Origin: Okapia johnstoni
Taxonomy: Eukaryota; Chordata; Mammalia; Artiodactyla; Giraffidae
Length of the DNA stretch: 64,000 nucleotides
Assembly: GCA_024291935.2 (NCBI GenBank)
Contig: CM044316.1
Location: 8,672,501-8,736,500, forward strand
Direction of reading: 5' to 3'
The notes under the pieces were generated by a model, which was given only the letters and a program-made list of their open reading frames with translations, ran no database searches and was not told the origin of the DNA. Within the stretch, counting starts at the first letter, position 1. Every line of letters starts with the position of its first letter. Positions 44,668 to 55,437 of this stretch are shown here, piece by piece. The translations under genes were made by a program, and so were the position numbers.

Positions 44668-45168
44668 ATTCCTTTTTTTTTGGCTGCACTGCATATCTTG
44701 TGAGATTCTGGGTCTCCCAGCACCAGGGATTGAGCCTGGGCCACGGCAGTGAAAGGTCCCAAGATTGTCTTTAAAAAGTCCCCTCTGTGGAAGAGACTTA
44801 TGGACATGGGGGCAGGAGAGGTGGAAGGAGAGGGTGGGATGAATGAAGATGGTAGCATAGAAACATATACACTTCCATATGTAAAATAGATAGCCAGTAG
44901 GAATTTTCTATATGACTCAGGGAGCTCAAATCGGTGCTCTGTGACAGCCTAGAGGGTTGGGATGGTGTGAGAGGTGGAAGGGAGGTTGAAGAGGGAGGGG
45001 ATGTATGTATGTATACCTCTGGCTGATCCATGTTGATGTATGGCAGAAACCAACACAATATTACAAAGCAATTATCTTTCAATTAAAAATAACTAAATTG
45101 AAAGAAAAGCTCCTCTCTGTGGAAACAGCCTAAGTATCCATCAATGATGAATAGATAGGCAATTCCCT
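44668..45168. repeat. CHR fragment (antisense) and artiodactyl L1 3' end (sense)
   Basis: 44668-44790 is a reversed CHR fragment. About 44855-45102 is an L1 3' terminus in sense ('aatagatagccagtaggaat', 'gatgtatgtatgtatacctc', 'agcaattatctttcaattaa'). Confidence 0.8.
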
Positions 45169-45418
45169 GGTCATCCAGTGGTTAGGACTTCATACCTTCA
45201 CTACCTAGGTGTTAGCTGCTCAGTCTTGTCCAACTGTTTGCAATCCTATGGACTGTAACCCACCAGGGTCCTCTGTTCATGGGATTTCCCAGGCAAGAAT
45301 ACTGGAATGGGTTGCCATTCCCTTCTCCATTCACTGCCTAGGGTGCAGGTTCAATCCCTGGTCAGAGAACTAAAATGCTGCAAGGCACATGGCACAGCCA
45401 AAAACAAAAAAAAATTTT
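45169..45418 (+). repeat. CHR SINE split by a truncated Bov-tA with target-site duplication
   Basis: CHR halves at about 45169-45209 and 45332-45418. The insert is an antisense, head-less Bov-tA flanked by cactacctagg (45199-45209) and cactgcctagg (45332-45342). Confidence 0.88.
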
Positions 45419-45419
45419 T

Positions 45420-46250
45420 GACATATACAGAGTACTATATTAAAATAGATAACTAATAAGGACCTGCTATATAGCACGGGAAACTCTTTTCAATACTCTG
45501 TAGTGGTGTATACAAGAAACGAATCTTTTTAAGAAGTGGATATATATATATATATATATATGTATGATGGATTCACTTTACTGTATACCCGAAACTAACA
45601 TAACCTTGTAAATCAAGTATATTCCAATTAAAAAAATTTTTTTATCCAAATGAAGAAATGTGGTCCATTCTTACAATGGAATATTACTCAGCCAGAAAGA
45701 GGAACTCAACTGACACACTCTTCAACATGGGTAAACCTCAAAAACATTTTGCTGAGTGAAAGAAACCAGACACAAAAGGCCACTGATTATCTGATTCCAT
45801 GTATATGCGATGCTCAAAACAGGCAGATCTATAGACACAGAAAGCAGATAAGTGGTTGCCAGGACCTGAGGGGAGCGGGGAGACAGAGTTCTTGATTAGC
45901 AGGTACCGAGTTTCTGGTGGCTCAGATGGGAAAGAGTCTGCCTGCAGTGCAGGAGACCCAGGTTCCATCCGTGGGTCAGGAAGATCCCCTGGAGAAGGGA
46001 ATGGCAACTCACTTCAGTATTCTTGCCTGGAGTATCCCATGGACAGAGGAGCCTGGTGGGCCACAGTCTGTGGGGTCACAAAGAGAGTCGGATACAACTG
46101 AGCGACTAACACACGCGCAAGTTTCTCTTCAGGGCAATAGAAAAGTTTTGGAAATAGATAGAGGTGCTGGTGGCACAGCATTGAGAATGTAATTAATGCC
46201 ACTGAATTGTATACTTAAAAATGGTTAAAAATCACAAGTTTTACATTTTA
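45420..46250 (+). repeat. Two L1 3' ends in sense, the second carrying Bov-tA
   Basis: Copy 1, about 45420-45640, contains (TA)n at 45541-45561. Copy 2, about 45641-46250, has 'acaatggaatattactcagc' and 'gattccatgtatatgcgatg', and resumes after a sense Bov-tA (about 45908-46118) with 'gccactgaattgtatactta'. Confidence 0.85.
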
Positions 46251-46257
46251 TATATAT

Positions 46258-46460
46258 ATAGGGCTTCCCTGGTAAAGAACCTGCTTGCCAAGGCAGGAGA
46301 TGTGAGTTTGATCCCTGGGTTGGGAAGATCCCCTGGAGGAGGAAATGGCAACCCACTCCAGTACTCCTGCCTGGAGAATCCCGTGGACAGAGGAGCCTGG
46401 TGGGCTACAGTCCATGTGGTCACAAAGAGTCAGACACAACTTAGCAGCTAGACAACGGGG
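46258..46460 (+). repeat. Bov-tA SINE
   Basis: 'gggcttccctggtaaagaac' (head shortened by about 8 bases), 'gagtttgatccctgggttgg', 'cacaacttagcagctagaca'. Confidence 0.92.
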
Positions 46461-47260
46461 TGTATGTGTATGTGTGTATGTAATACCACAGTCCTTTAAA
46501 AAGCCCCTCTGGCTGCCAGGGGGAGCCTGGGATGTGGGAGTGGAGGTGCTGGAGGGCAGTGGGGAAGGGATCAGGGCTCTTTGGTGAAAATGGGAATGCC
46601 CAGGTCTGGAGGACAGATGCCGAGAATGGACAGACAGATGCTGGGCTGTTCTGGAGGTGCAGACCCCGGACTTACTCCTGAACTGGCTGCGGGGGTGAGG
46701 GAAGGGGAAATCCCAGATTTTGACTCCTGGGATTCTGACCCAAGGCCCTGGGAGGATGGTGCCAGGGGGGACCATGCCCTGAAATGGGGAGTTTGGTCGG
46801 GTCTGGTCACGCTCAAGGTGCGTTGGCGATCCAGACAGAAGTGTAGGTGTGAAGAGAGAAATGGGGCTGGGGCTCAGAGGTGGCAGTCATCACGGGTGCA
46901 GATGAGGCCAGTGGAATCCCTGAGCGGGGTGTGGACAGGGAAGAGGGCTGGAGTCCTGGGGTCCCAGGGAGCGGGGACGGCCCGGGAGGAGGAGAAGAGC
47001 CAGCTCCTTCAAATGGATGCTTCCTGTGTCCTGACTCTCATTACTCTGGGACAGCATCCTCTGATGGGCCTGTGCTGGCTTACTGTGTATGTAGGCTGTG
47101 GTCCTTACTAGAACCCTGCAGAAACAAGGTGCCAAGGGAACTGGGGATGGGGGAGTGGGGAGGACCCACTCAGGGCCTTGGGGCATGAAATGACAGAGTC
47201 GGACCCCAGACCCATGTTGGCCAGCTGCACCCAGAGCCTGGCATCCGGCAGCCTCTTCAA
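46461..47260. repeat. Old dispersed repeat, family unassigned
   Basis: Starts 'aaaagcccctctggctgcca', a phrase typical of the ancient repeat's 'atcactctggctgctgtg' segment. It grades into unique DNA after about 47020. Confidence 0.45.
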
Positions 47261-47272
47261 CGTTAACCAGAC

Positions 47273-47352
47273 GCTAACCCGTTTAACTCCCTAAGGGAGC
47301 CAGAGGGAGAATGCTAACCAGTTAAACTCCCTAGGGGAGGGTCAGATAGGGG
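47273..47352 (+). repeat. 40-bp tandem duplication with a repeated TAACC core
   Basis: 'gctaacccgtttaactccctaaggga' at 47273 is repeated as 'gctaaccagttaaactccctagggga' at 47313, an exact 40-bp offset with few mismatches. A third 'gttaaccag' lies just upstream at 47262. Confidence 0.75.
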
Positions 47353-47689
47353 AGCATCCATCAGCCTAGTGTCAGTTCTCCACTCTACCCCAAGTCTGGA
47401 AGGTAGAAGATGGGTGTGGGAATGAGGTGATGCCCCCCCCCCGACCATGTAAAATTGTAGAATGCTGCAAAATGAAAGGAAACCATCCAAGGCCACATCT
47501 GGACAGGGTTGTGGGATAAGGGAGATGGTTGTGGGCTGAGGAAGTAGAGGGGAGAGTTTGCTGCAGGCTGGGAGCTGGGGAGGGTCCTGGGGGTCAGGGT
47601 GGGGGAGCTGTGCTGGGAAATTACTTTCCATTTTTCATGAGAGGAGACAGGCCTGGAGGGATGTCCTGCCCCATGAGTGAACCGCCCAA

Positions 47690-48330
47690 ATCTTTATTTT
47701 CTGAAAAGCTGTGCTGAGTCCCTGCCCACAACTGGCTCATGGTCTAGTGGGGAAGGCTGACAATAGACCTGCTTATACAAGAAGGTGACTTCAGGGCCTT
47801 CCCTGGTGGTCCAGTGGTTAAGACTCTGGCCTCCCAATGCAGGAGGCCCAGGTTCTATCCCTGGTCAGGGAACTAGATCCCACATGCTGAAACTAAGAGT
47901 TAGTGCAACCAGATAAATAATTTCTTTAAAAAAGCAAAATGTTTAAAAGAAAAAAAGGTGATTTCAGGTGCTGTGAATTTGGGGCTAGGGACTCCCCTGG
48001 TGGTTCAATGGCTAAGACTGCGCTTCCACTGCAGGAGTCAAGGGTTTGGTCCCTGGTCAGGGAACTAAGATCCCACAAGCTACACAGTGTGACCAAAATA
48101 AATAAAAATAAAATAAAAACAGGGCTAAAGGATGGCGAGCGAGGGTAGCAGGAATGGTGGGGGGGTGGTCAGGGTAGGTTGCTCTGCTGGGGTGACCTTG
48201 AGGTTGAGCCCTGAATGATGAGAAGCTGCAGCAGGCGATGGGGGTGCTGGGAGAGTGTTCCAGGCAGAGGAGCAGCCCAGGCAAGGGCTCAGGCCGGAAG
48301 GAAGCTGGAGCTCCTAGGACTGGGAGGAGG
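47690..48330 (+). repeat. Old repeat split by two CHR SINEs
   Basis: CHR copies at about 47794-47945 and 47986-48122. The first is flanked by aaggtgacttcagg and aaggtgatttcagg (target-site duplication). The host sequence reads 'gctcatggtctagtggggaa' before and 'caggcagaggagcagcccag' after the insertions. Confidence 0.75.
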
Positions 48331-48679
48331 GTTGGATTGGAGAACGTGGTGGCACCAGGTCACCAGCAGCCTCTAGGTCCTGGTGAGGAACAGAGACCCC
48401 AGGGGAGAGCGGAGGGGAGGTTAATACTCAAATTTACATCATTAAATGATGGCCTTAGCACTGAGTGGAGGCAGCGAGGCTGGGAAGAGGAGGAGGCCAG
48501 GACAAGCCTCTGGGGGCAGCAGGATGGTAGCTTGGGCCTGGTGGTGGCCCTGGGAAGTGGGCAGATTGACAAGGGAGGCAGAGCCCATGGGACTTGCTGG
48601 AGGAGCTTGTGAAGGGGAGAGGAGCAGAGGAGTTGGTAATTGAGGAGGGTTCCTGGGTTTGGGTTCTGAGACTGATTCA
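48331..48679. repeat. Old repeat remnants
   Basis: Continues the purine-rich ancient-repeat text. No gene. Confidence 0.35.
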
Positions 48680-48812
48680 GCGTGGAGAAGGGAATGGCAA
48701 CCCAGTCTAGTATTCTTGCCTGGGAAATCCCATGGACAGAGGAGCCTGGCAGGCTACAGTCCATGGGGTCGCAAAAGAGTTGGACACGACTGAGCAACTA
48801 AACAACAACTGT
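48680..48812 (+). repeat. Bov-tA / Bov-A SINE, 5'-truncated
   Basis: Starts at 'gtggagaagggaatggcaac' and ends 'ctgagcaactaaacaacaac'. Confidence 0.9.
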
Positions 48813-49254
48813 TCAACAAACATTCAGTCCTGTTGTGGAAGCAGGACCAAAACAATGCAATGATCCCTGCCTGTGGAGGGGCACATCCATAAAAAAGAGA
48901 AATAGTTACATTTGAACCAAGGTCTAAAGGAGACCAGGGAGCAGAGGAAGAGGCCGTGTGAATAACTGGCAGGCAGAAGATTCACCCAGAGGAAGTGACA
49001 AACGCCAAGGCCCTGGGGCAGGGTCTGGGCTGCTTGAGGAACAGCAGGAGGCAGAAGTGGGGTCAAGGAACTTACTGGGCTGGTTGATAGGCTTTCAATT
49101 GTGGGGGTAAAAATAACCAGTCGTCAGGGTTCTTTTGTGAGATTCCAAACTGTAAATAAGAGGCTTGGAAAGTGTGAGCTTGTCCCTGGTGTTGAGACCA
49201 TAGGACAGACTGGGGGGACGGGAGTAGAGGACAGACCAAGGGTTTGCACACTAG
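48813..49254. repeat. Old dispersed repeat, family unassigned
   Basis: 'cgccaaggccctggggcagg' followed by 'tgaggaacagcaggaggcag' matches the core of the ancient repeat. Confidence 0.5.
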
Positions 49255-49448
49255 AAGTGAAGTGAAAGTCGCTCAGTCATGTCCAACTCTTTGCGACCCC
49301 ATGGACTCTGCAGTCCATGGAATTCTCCAGGCCGGAATACTGGAGTGGGTAGCCTTTCCCTTCTCCAGCGGATCTTCCCGACCCAGGGATCGAACCCGGG
49401 TCTCCCGCATTGCAGGTGGATTCTTTACCAACTGAGCTATCAGGGAAT
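49255..49448 (-). repeat. Bov-tA SINE (antisense)
   Basis: 'gtgaaagtcgctcagtcatg', 'ggatcgaacccgggtctccc', 'actgagctatcagggaa'. Confidence 0.92.
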
Positions 49449-49472
49449 GAGAGCCGGTTAAAACATGGGGTG

Positions 49473-49652
49473 CTGGAACTTGCCTGGTGGTCTAGTGATT
49501 AACAATCAGCCTTGCAATGCAGGGGGTGCAGATTCGATCCCTGGTCCGGGAACTGAGATACCACATGCCACAAAGCAACTAAACCCACGCCCCACAACTA
49601 AGGATGCAGCCAAATAAATAAATTAAAAGAGAAACTATTAAAAAAAAAAAAG
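49473..49652 (+). repeat. CHR-type SINE
   Basis: 'ggaacttgcctggtggtcta', 'agattcgatccctggtccgg', and an A11 tail. Confidence 0.87.
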
Positions 49653-50691
49653 AAACATGGGTACTGACCCTCCTCAGAAAAGGTACATTTCTAGCAAGTT
49701 TCTGTCCAGGTTGGTGCCCCTGGGCCAGGGTCATGCTTGGAGAACTGGGGTGTAGATGAAGCAAAGGACCAAGAGTGGAGATCTGGGTGTCCCATCTTGG
49801 GAGTATCCCAGGGGAGACAGAAGCAGTGAGAAGAGGAGAGGCTGGGAGGGAGAAAAAGTGGTTAGAACCCAACTCTGTGCCCTCAAAGCCGCTGTACCTA
49901 GGGAAGGACAGACTGGGGAAGGGGAGGGCTAGCATGGGAGGACACACAACTCCCACCCCTCCTCCACTTCCCCAGCTCCCTCAGGGGCTGCACCGCCCCT
50001 CACCCCGCCTGCCTGTCTCCAGCTCACCCTGAGGGTCCCCCCAGAGGAAAGAGGGGACTTAGTTGTCCCTGCTCCCTGATCTGTGGCGCCAGCCAGCTGG
50101 ATTCTAATTAGCTACCAGAGCCAGAGAGACAGGAAGCAAAGGGGCTGGGGGTGGGGCCCTGGACTCCTGCCCAGGACCGGGAGGCTGCAGGCTAGAGCCA
50201 AGACGCCTGGGTCCCCCACCCTGGACGCTGTGCTGGATGAGGAAGCTGGGGTAGGGGAGACGAACTGGCAGGGTCTCGATTTCAAGAGGCTTCCAGAGGG
50301 TTCTCCTCTGGGATGGAGGGTCTGGGGCCTGCCTGGGTGCAGGTGGGCCCTTCTTAGCTGGTACTGCCCGAAGAATTACCCCGGGTGGCCACCTGGGGAA
50401 GGGGGGCTGGCAGACCCCAGGAGGTGCTTCTGAGAGACCCAAGGTGCCCAGGAGGACGGGTCCACCTGTTAGGGTGGGGGGGTGCAATGTGAGCCAGAGG
50501 CCTTGAAGGGGTCAGCCTCTGGCCCAGGGGTGCCACTTCTGTCAGATATGGCCGGCTTGAGGGAGGTTAATTGATCCAACCCTCTCGGGGCAGTGGACTA
50601 GAGGCCCTCGGGCACCTACAGAAAGAGAGGGGACCTGCCCTCCTCCTCGGCCCGCCCCAGCCCCCCGCCTTACTCTCCCTTTCCTCTACAG
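49653..50691 (+). other. ADGRL1: Intron 1, 3' end leading to exon 2
   Basis: Unique GC-rich DNA without recognised repeats. The last 30 bases form a strong polypyrimidine tract and acceptor. Confidence 0.5.
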
Positions 50692-50786
50692 GCTGGTGGA
50701 CCAGGCCGTGGTGCCCACCTGGTGATGTGGGGCGAGGCCCCCTGCACAGACCACTGAGAGCCGAGGACGCACCCCTGGCCGCCGCC
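50692..50786 (+). other. ADGRL1: ADGRL1 exon 2, 5' untranslated part
   Basis: Begins after tttcctctacag. It contains an ATG at 50725 opening a 10-codon reading frame that stops at 50757. The true start at 50787 has an ideal Kozak context (gccgccATGg). Confidence 0.85.
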
Positions 50787-50856
50787 ATGGCCCGCCTGGC
50801 TGCCGCACTCTGGAGCCTCTGTGTCACAGCCATCCTTGTCACCTCAGCCACCCAAG
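50787..50856 (+). CDS. ADGRL1: ADGRL1 (latrophilin-1) coding exon 2: start codon and signal peptide
   Basis: Encodes codons 1-23 plus one base. The product starts MARLAAALWSLC and ends TSATQ, which I recognise as the amino terminus of mammalian latrophilin-1 (a few hydrophobic substitutions from human). It is a signal peptide: a basic residue at 3, a hydrophobic core at about 4-19 and small residues before the likely cleavage near 23-24, directing this presynaptic adhesion GPCR to the secretory pathway. The start was chosen for its gccgccATGg context and family match. The donor is caag|gtaggt, phase 1. The next exon supplies the last two bases of the Gly-24 codon. Upstream exon 2 sequence contains a short uORF that may temper initiation. 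The 23-residue segment would be short to identify alone, but exons 3 and 4 make the assignment firm. Confidence 0.96.
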
Positions 50857-50947
50857 GTAGGTGTTGAGGGGGCCAAGGCAGGGGAGGGGGGTGTGCCTCC
50901 GTCACCCTGCCAGGAGGGCAGAAGAAACACTGAAATACCCCCGACCA

Positions 50948-51144
50948 GGGCTCCCCTGGTGGCTCAGCGGTAAAGAACCCGCCTGCCCATGCAGGAGTCC
51001 CTGGGTTGGGAAGAATCCCCTGGAGGAGGGCATGGGAACCCACTTTTTGCCTGGAGAATCCCATGGACAGAGGAGCCTGGTAGGCTACGGTCTGTAGGGT
51101 CGCAAAAGAGTCGGGCATGACTTAGTGACTCAACAACCACAACC
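50948..51144 (+). repeat. Bov-tA SINE
   Basis: 'gggctcccctggtggctcag' to 'gacttagtgactcaacaacc'. It sits only about 90 bp after the exon 2 donor and has small internal deletions, including the B-box region. Confidence 0.92.
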
Positions 51145-51399
51145 TCCTGATCCCTTGTTAGAGAATCAGACCCCCACCCAGCCTCAGTCTGGCAGAACCG
51201 GAGCAGAAAAAGACTTGGTGATCACACACCCTGATTGAAGAGGTCCCCGAATCAGCCCCTCACCCCCCAACCCAGAGCTCCAGGGCTCATTCCACCAGGG
51301 GTCCTAGAGCCTGGGATTTGGGCTGTGGCCTCCAGGACCAGGACAGGCCTTCCTGGTGAGGCGATGCTCTTCTGTCTCCTGTGTGTGTGTGTGTCTCTC

Positions 51400-51600
51400 T
51401 CTGTGATTACATCTCCAAGGCTCTCGCTGGGAAGAAGGCTTAATTAAAGCATGCCCGCTGACGTTTATTTAAAAACAACTAATTATCCGGCTCGGCCCTA
51501 TGCCGGCCCCGGGATCCCGCACACGCCACAATTAGCGCCCCGAGCCTGCCCGCCCACCCTAGCCCGATTACTCAATTACTGTCCTCACAGTGGGCCCAGG
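51400..51600. promoter_or_regulatory. Homeodomain-motif-rich block in intron 2, candidate conserved element
   Basis: Repeat-free sequence with taattaaa (51441), taattat (51480-51486), caattag (51529-51535), gattac (51566) and caatta (51573), mixed with CpG-containing stretches. This pattern is typical of developmental enhancers. It lies 0.6 kb inside intron 2. 51145-51399 before it contains a short TG run near 51382-51394 only. Confidence 0.45.
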
Positions 51601-52344
51601 CGGGGGCAAGGGCAGCGCGGGATGAGAGGCAGAGAGAGGAGGCCCGCCGGCCTCACCCTCACCCTGGGGGTGCCCCATGCCCCGCCCTTCCCAGCCCTGC
51701 CTGCAGGCTGCTGGTGGTGGGCCCTGCTCCCCAGCATTCCCTCACACAGAGAGCCTCAAAGGTAGAGGGGGGCGTTGTTCAGCCATGCCACCAGGCCTTG
51801 GCACTGCTCCGGCCAGCTGGCGCCTTCCGCTCCCTAAGCACCCGCGTTCTCTACCCGTCCAGGTCCTGCCCCACAGCCCCAGCTGGGCCTGGCGGGGCTG
51901 CCTCCACCCCCAGACCCATCTGAGCCATCTGAGCCAGCCCTCCACCCCCAGCCTCCTTCCCAGGCCCAGGAAGGACTAAAATTAGATGTGGGAGCAGATG
52001 GCGCTGGAGGAACACATGTAAAACTTTTCCCCAAGTGGGACTCAACTCACCCCAAAAAACCCCGAGGGCCCGGCTGCCAACCCCATTGGGCCCCCAGCTG
52101 GCATCAGAGGGACTAGATTGCAACAAAAAGGGCCCGTATGTCTCTGCTGCCAACATGCACTGGGACTTTCTCTTTATCCGCCAGTGACAGTCTCCATGTT
52201 GGCAGCTCGGGGCCACTCTGTGCATCCCTGCTTCCCACAGACCCCCGGCATAGGCCTGGCTGGGACCAGTGTGCAAGAAGGTGGCTGCCCCGGCAGGCGT
52301 GGATGGTGCTGAGCCCACTCTGTCCCACAGAGATGAGCTGCCTT
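51601..52344. other. Intron 2, nothing recognised
   Basis: Unique GC-rich DNA. Confidence 0.4.
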
Positions 52345-52840
52345 ACTCATCCTCATGACAGTAGTAATCAGGGGCCTGTCTGCTCACTGCGGACCAGTTT
52401 CGCTGCACCCCTCAGCAGAGGCCCGTGAGGTAGGCGGCGTTATCGGCTCCCTAGAGAAGGAAGTAAGGGCATAGTGGTGGTCAGTGACTACATGAAGCCA
52501 CCAGCTAGGGAGTGGCTGAGCTGGGATTTAAACCCCAGCCATCTGGCTCCTGAGTCCCAGCTTGCAGTCCCTGAAAGGCACAGAAAGGGAGCTGACATGT
52601 GACAATGCCACCCATCCGAGAGCCAGGCACGCCCATGGCAAGTTCTTTCATTGTCATGGCAACCCTAGGAAGTTTCCCAAGTGAAAGCCAGGGACCCTCA
52701 CCCTGGGATGCCCTCACTGTCCACAGCACCTCCTTCAAGAACATCTTCTAGCACAGAAGCCTCCCAGTACGGCCCTGGGCTGTGGTTTGCCCATTTTACA
52801 GATCTGGAAACTGAGGCCTGGTGAGGCGCCAGCAGCAGCT
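52345..52840 (-). repeat. MIR remnants flanking an RFX-like site
   Basis: About 52370-52560 is an antisense MIR ('gctgagctgggatttaaacc') and 52775-52830 is another MIR scrap ('cccattttacagatctggaaactgaggc'). Between them, attgtcatggcaacc (52650-52664) is a one- or two-mismatch RFX X-box. Confidence 0.6.
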
Positions 52841-52844
52841 GTCC

Positions 52845-53015
52845 AAACGAGAGTGTGCATGAGAATCACGGGTGGGTGTACCCATTCAGGGGCTCCTGGT
52901 TTCACCCCCGAGATTCGGGATCAGCAGGCTTGGGTCTGGGGGCACTCAGAATCTGCATTCCGAACACAATGCGGATATGCCCGGGGCCACACTGGGAGAA
53001 ACCCTGGCCCAAAGG
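52845..53015. repeat. hAT-Charlie relic (MER5/MER20-like)
   Basis: 'gtgtgcatgagaatcacggg', 'ccgagattcgggatcagcag', 'cactcagaatctgcattccg' follow the non-autonomous hAT pattern. Confidence 0.55.
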
Positions 53016-53204
53016 ACACACCTGGCCTGTCAGCTGGGAAGTAGCAAAGCCAGGCTCTGTGGTTTCTTCCAGAACGTGAGGACGTTCCCTTCTACACCCT
53101 CCCTGCTCTGTGTGTGGGGGTGGTGCGAAGTTAGAGAAGTGCCCCAGGCCACTCTCAGCTTTGATGATTTGCCTGAAGGCTTCATGAAATTCACAAACAC
53201 CATT

Positions 53205-53522
53205 ATTGTTGTTTACTCGCTCAGTCGTGTCTGACTCGTTGGGGACCCCATGGACTGTAGGCCTGCCAGACTTTGCCACTGAGCCACAAGGGAAGTGGTG
53301 GTTATAGTTGATTACTGGTGGCTTAGATGGTAAAGATTCCTCCTGCCAATGCAGGAGACCCAGGTTGGATTCTTTGGTTGGGAAGATCCCCTGGAGAAGG
53401 AAATGGCAGCCCACTCCAGTATTCTTGCCTGGGAAATCCCACGAACAGAGGAGTTTGGCAGGCTACAGTCCACGGGGTCACAAAAGATTCAGACATGACG
53501 TAGTGACTAAACAGCAACATAG
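53205..53522. repeat. Two Bov-tA elements, head to head
   Basis: 53205-53298 is an antisense copy with its middle deleted (tail joined to 'gccactgagccacaagggaa'). About 53312-53520 is a sense copy flanked by atagttgatta and atagttgacta. 53523-53849 holds no recognised feature. Confidence 0.88.
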
Positions 53523-54127
53523 TTGACTACAGTGAACTGATACAGATGAAAATCAGCCAAGAGAAGAGGGGCATGGGGAAACATCAGGAAAAGTTCTGTG
53601 CATGGGGGCTTCTGGTGGTTCCCTCCCACTGCAGTCGTGGACAGCGGGAACTCGCTAGGCGATAATGAGAGACACCACGCATGTTATACTGCTAACTGGG
53701 GAAGCTCTTCTGAGCCTTGGCGTCCAGAGTCTTTACTGAGGCTCAGTCACATAGACATGGCTGGCCTCAATCTCCAGCCCTTCCAGAGGTCAACTGATAC
53801 ATGACCCAAAACGCCTACCTGAAACCGCATTGTTAGTGAACTATTAATCGTTTGCTAGGACGGACATGACCAAGTACCACAGCCTGAGGGACTTAAGCAG
53901 CAGAAAGGTATTCCCTCCCAGTTCTAGAGGCTAGATGTCCAAGATCAAGGTGTCAGCAAAATTGGTTCCTTCTGAAGGCCACCGGGGAAGGGTCTATTCC
54001 AGGCTCTTCTCCTTGGCTCATAGATGGTCATCGTCTTCCTCCCTGCATCTCCATGTTATCTTCCTTCTTTGTGTGCCTCTGGGTCCAAATTTCTTCTTTT
54101 TATAAGAACACCATTCATGTTGGATTT

Positions 54128-54480
54128 GTTGTTATTCAGTCGCTCAGTCATGTCCAACTATTTGTGACCCTATGGACTGAAGCACACCAGGCTTCCCTGT
54201 CCTTCACCATCTCCCGGAGTTTGCTCAAACTCATGTCCATCAAGTTGGTGATGCCATCCAACCATGGCATCCTCTGTCAACCGCTTCTCCTCCTGCTTTC
54301 AATCTTTCCCAGCGTCAGGGTCTTTTCCAGTGAGTCAGCCCTTCGCATTAGGTGGCCAAAGTATTGGAGCTTCAGCTTCAACCTCAGTCCTTCCAATCAG
54401 TATTCAGGGTTGATTTCCTTTAGGAATGACTGGTTTGATCTCCTTGCTATCCAAGGAACTTGCAAGAGTCTTCTCCAACA
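54128..54480 (+). repeat. Bov-B LINE 3' end
   Basis: 'gttattcagtcgctcagtca', 'ctcccggagtttgctcaaac', 'ccaaagtattggagcttcag', 'gagtcttctccaacaccag'. Confidence 0.9.
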
Positions 54481-54491
54481 CCAGTCTAAGG

Positions 54492-54844
54492 CAGGGGTCC
54501 CTGGCTCCTGGGCCGCAGACCAGTAGTGGTCCATGGTCTATTTGGAATCAGGCTGCAGAGCAAAAGGTGAGTGCCACGCCAGCAAGTGAAGCTTTATCTG
54601 TATTTACAGCTGCTCCCCAGCATTTGCATTACCGCCTGAGCTCTGCCTCCTGTCAGGTCAGCGGTGGCATTAATATTCTCATAGGAGCGTGAAGCCTACT
54701 GTGAACTGTGCATTCAGGGGGTCTAGGTTGCACGCTCTTTATGAGAAACATCCCCAAATCCCATACCTCCCCATACCCCTGTCCATGGAAAAAATTGTCT
54801 TCCATGAAACCAGTCCCAGGTGCCAAAAAGGTTGGGGACCACTG
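54492..54844. repeat. Non-autonomous hAT DNA transposon with terminal inverted repeats
   Basis: Left end caggggtccctgg and right end ggttggggaccactg are imperfect inverted repeats. The 8-mers gtctaagg (before) and ttctaaga (after) match at six positions, as expected of a decayed hAT target-site duplication. No transposase. Confidence 0.75.
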
Positions 54845-54925
54845 TTCTAAGATACTTGGGGTTAGGGCTTGATTTCAGCATATGAATTGGTGGAGGGGGG
54901 AAGAGCTGATTTAACCCATTAACAG

Positions 54926-55437
<512 letters not shown>

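Larger units (their letters stand above)
32810..50691 (+). other. ADGRL1: ADGRL1 intron 1
   Basis: A 17.9-kb intron bounded by cag|gtgagt and a pyrimidine-rich acceptor (tttcctctacag|gctgg). It contains mixed repeats listed separately and several candidate regulatory blocks. Alternative first or second non-coding exons within it cannot be excluded. Confidence 0.6.
32732..50757 (+). other. Candidate upstream ORF spanning the exon 1/exon 2 junction
   Basis: ATG at 32732 opens 26 codons to the exon 1 end (32809), an exact codon boundary. If spliced to exon 2 at 50692, the frame runs 21 more codons to TGA at 50755-50757, giving 47 codons and ending 29 nt before the ADGRL1 ATG. A second in-frame ATG at 50725 (G at -3) gives a 10-codon uORF inside exon 2 whichever first exon is used. 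Such a uORF could limit ADGRL1 translation. The peptide is Arg/Gly-rich in its first half and resembles no protein I know. Confidence 0.45.
53850..54925 (-). repeat. MaLR-type LTR (antisense) holding Bov-B and a hAT element
   Basis: Left LTR part about 53850-54127 ('gttctagaggctagatgtcc', 'gatcaaggtgtcagcaaaat'). Right LTR part 54845-54925 ('gatacttggggttagggctt', 'gcatatgaattggtgga'). The Bov-B and hAT insertions lie between. Confidence 0.75.
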
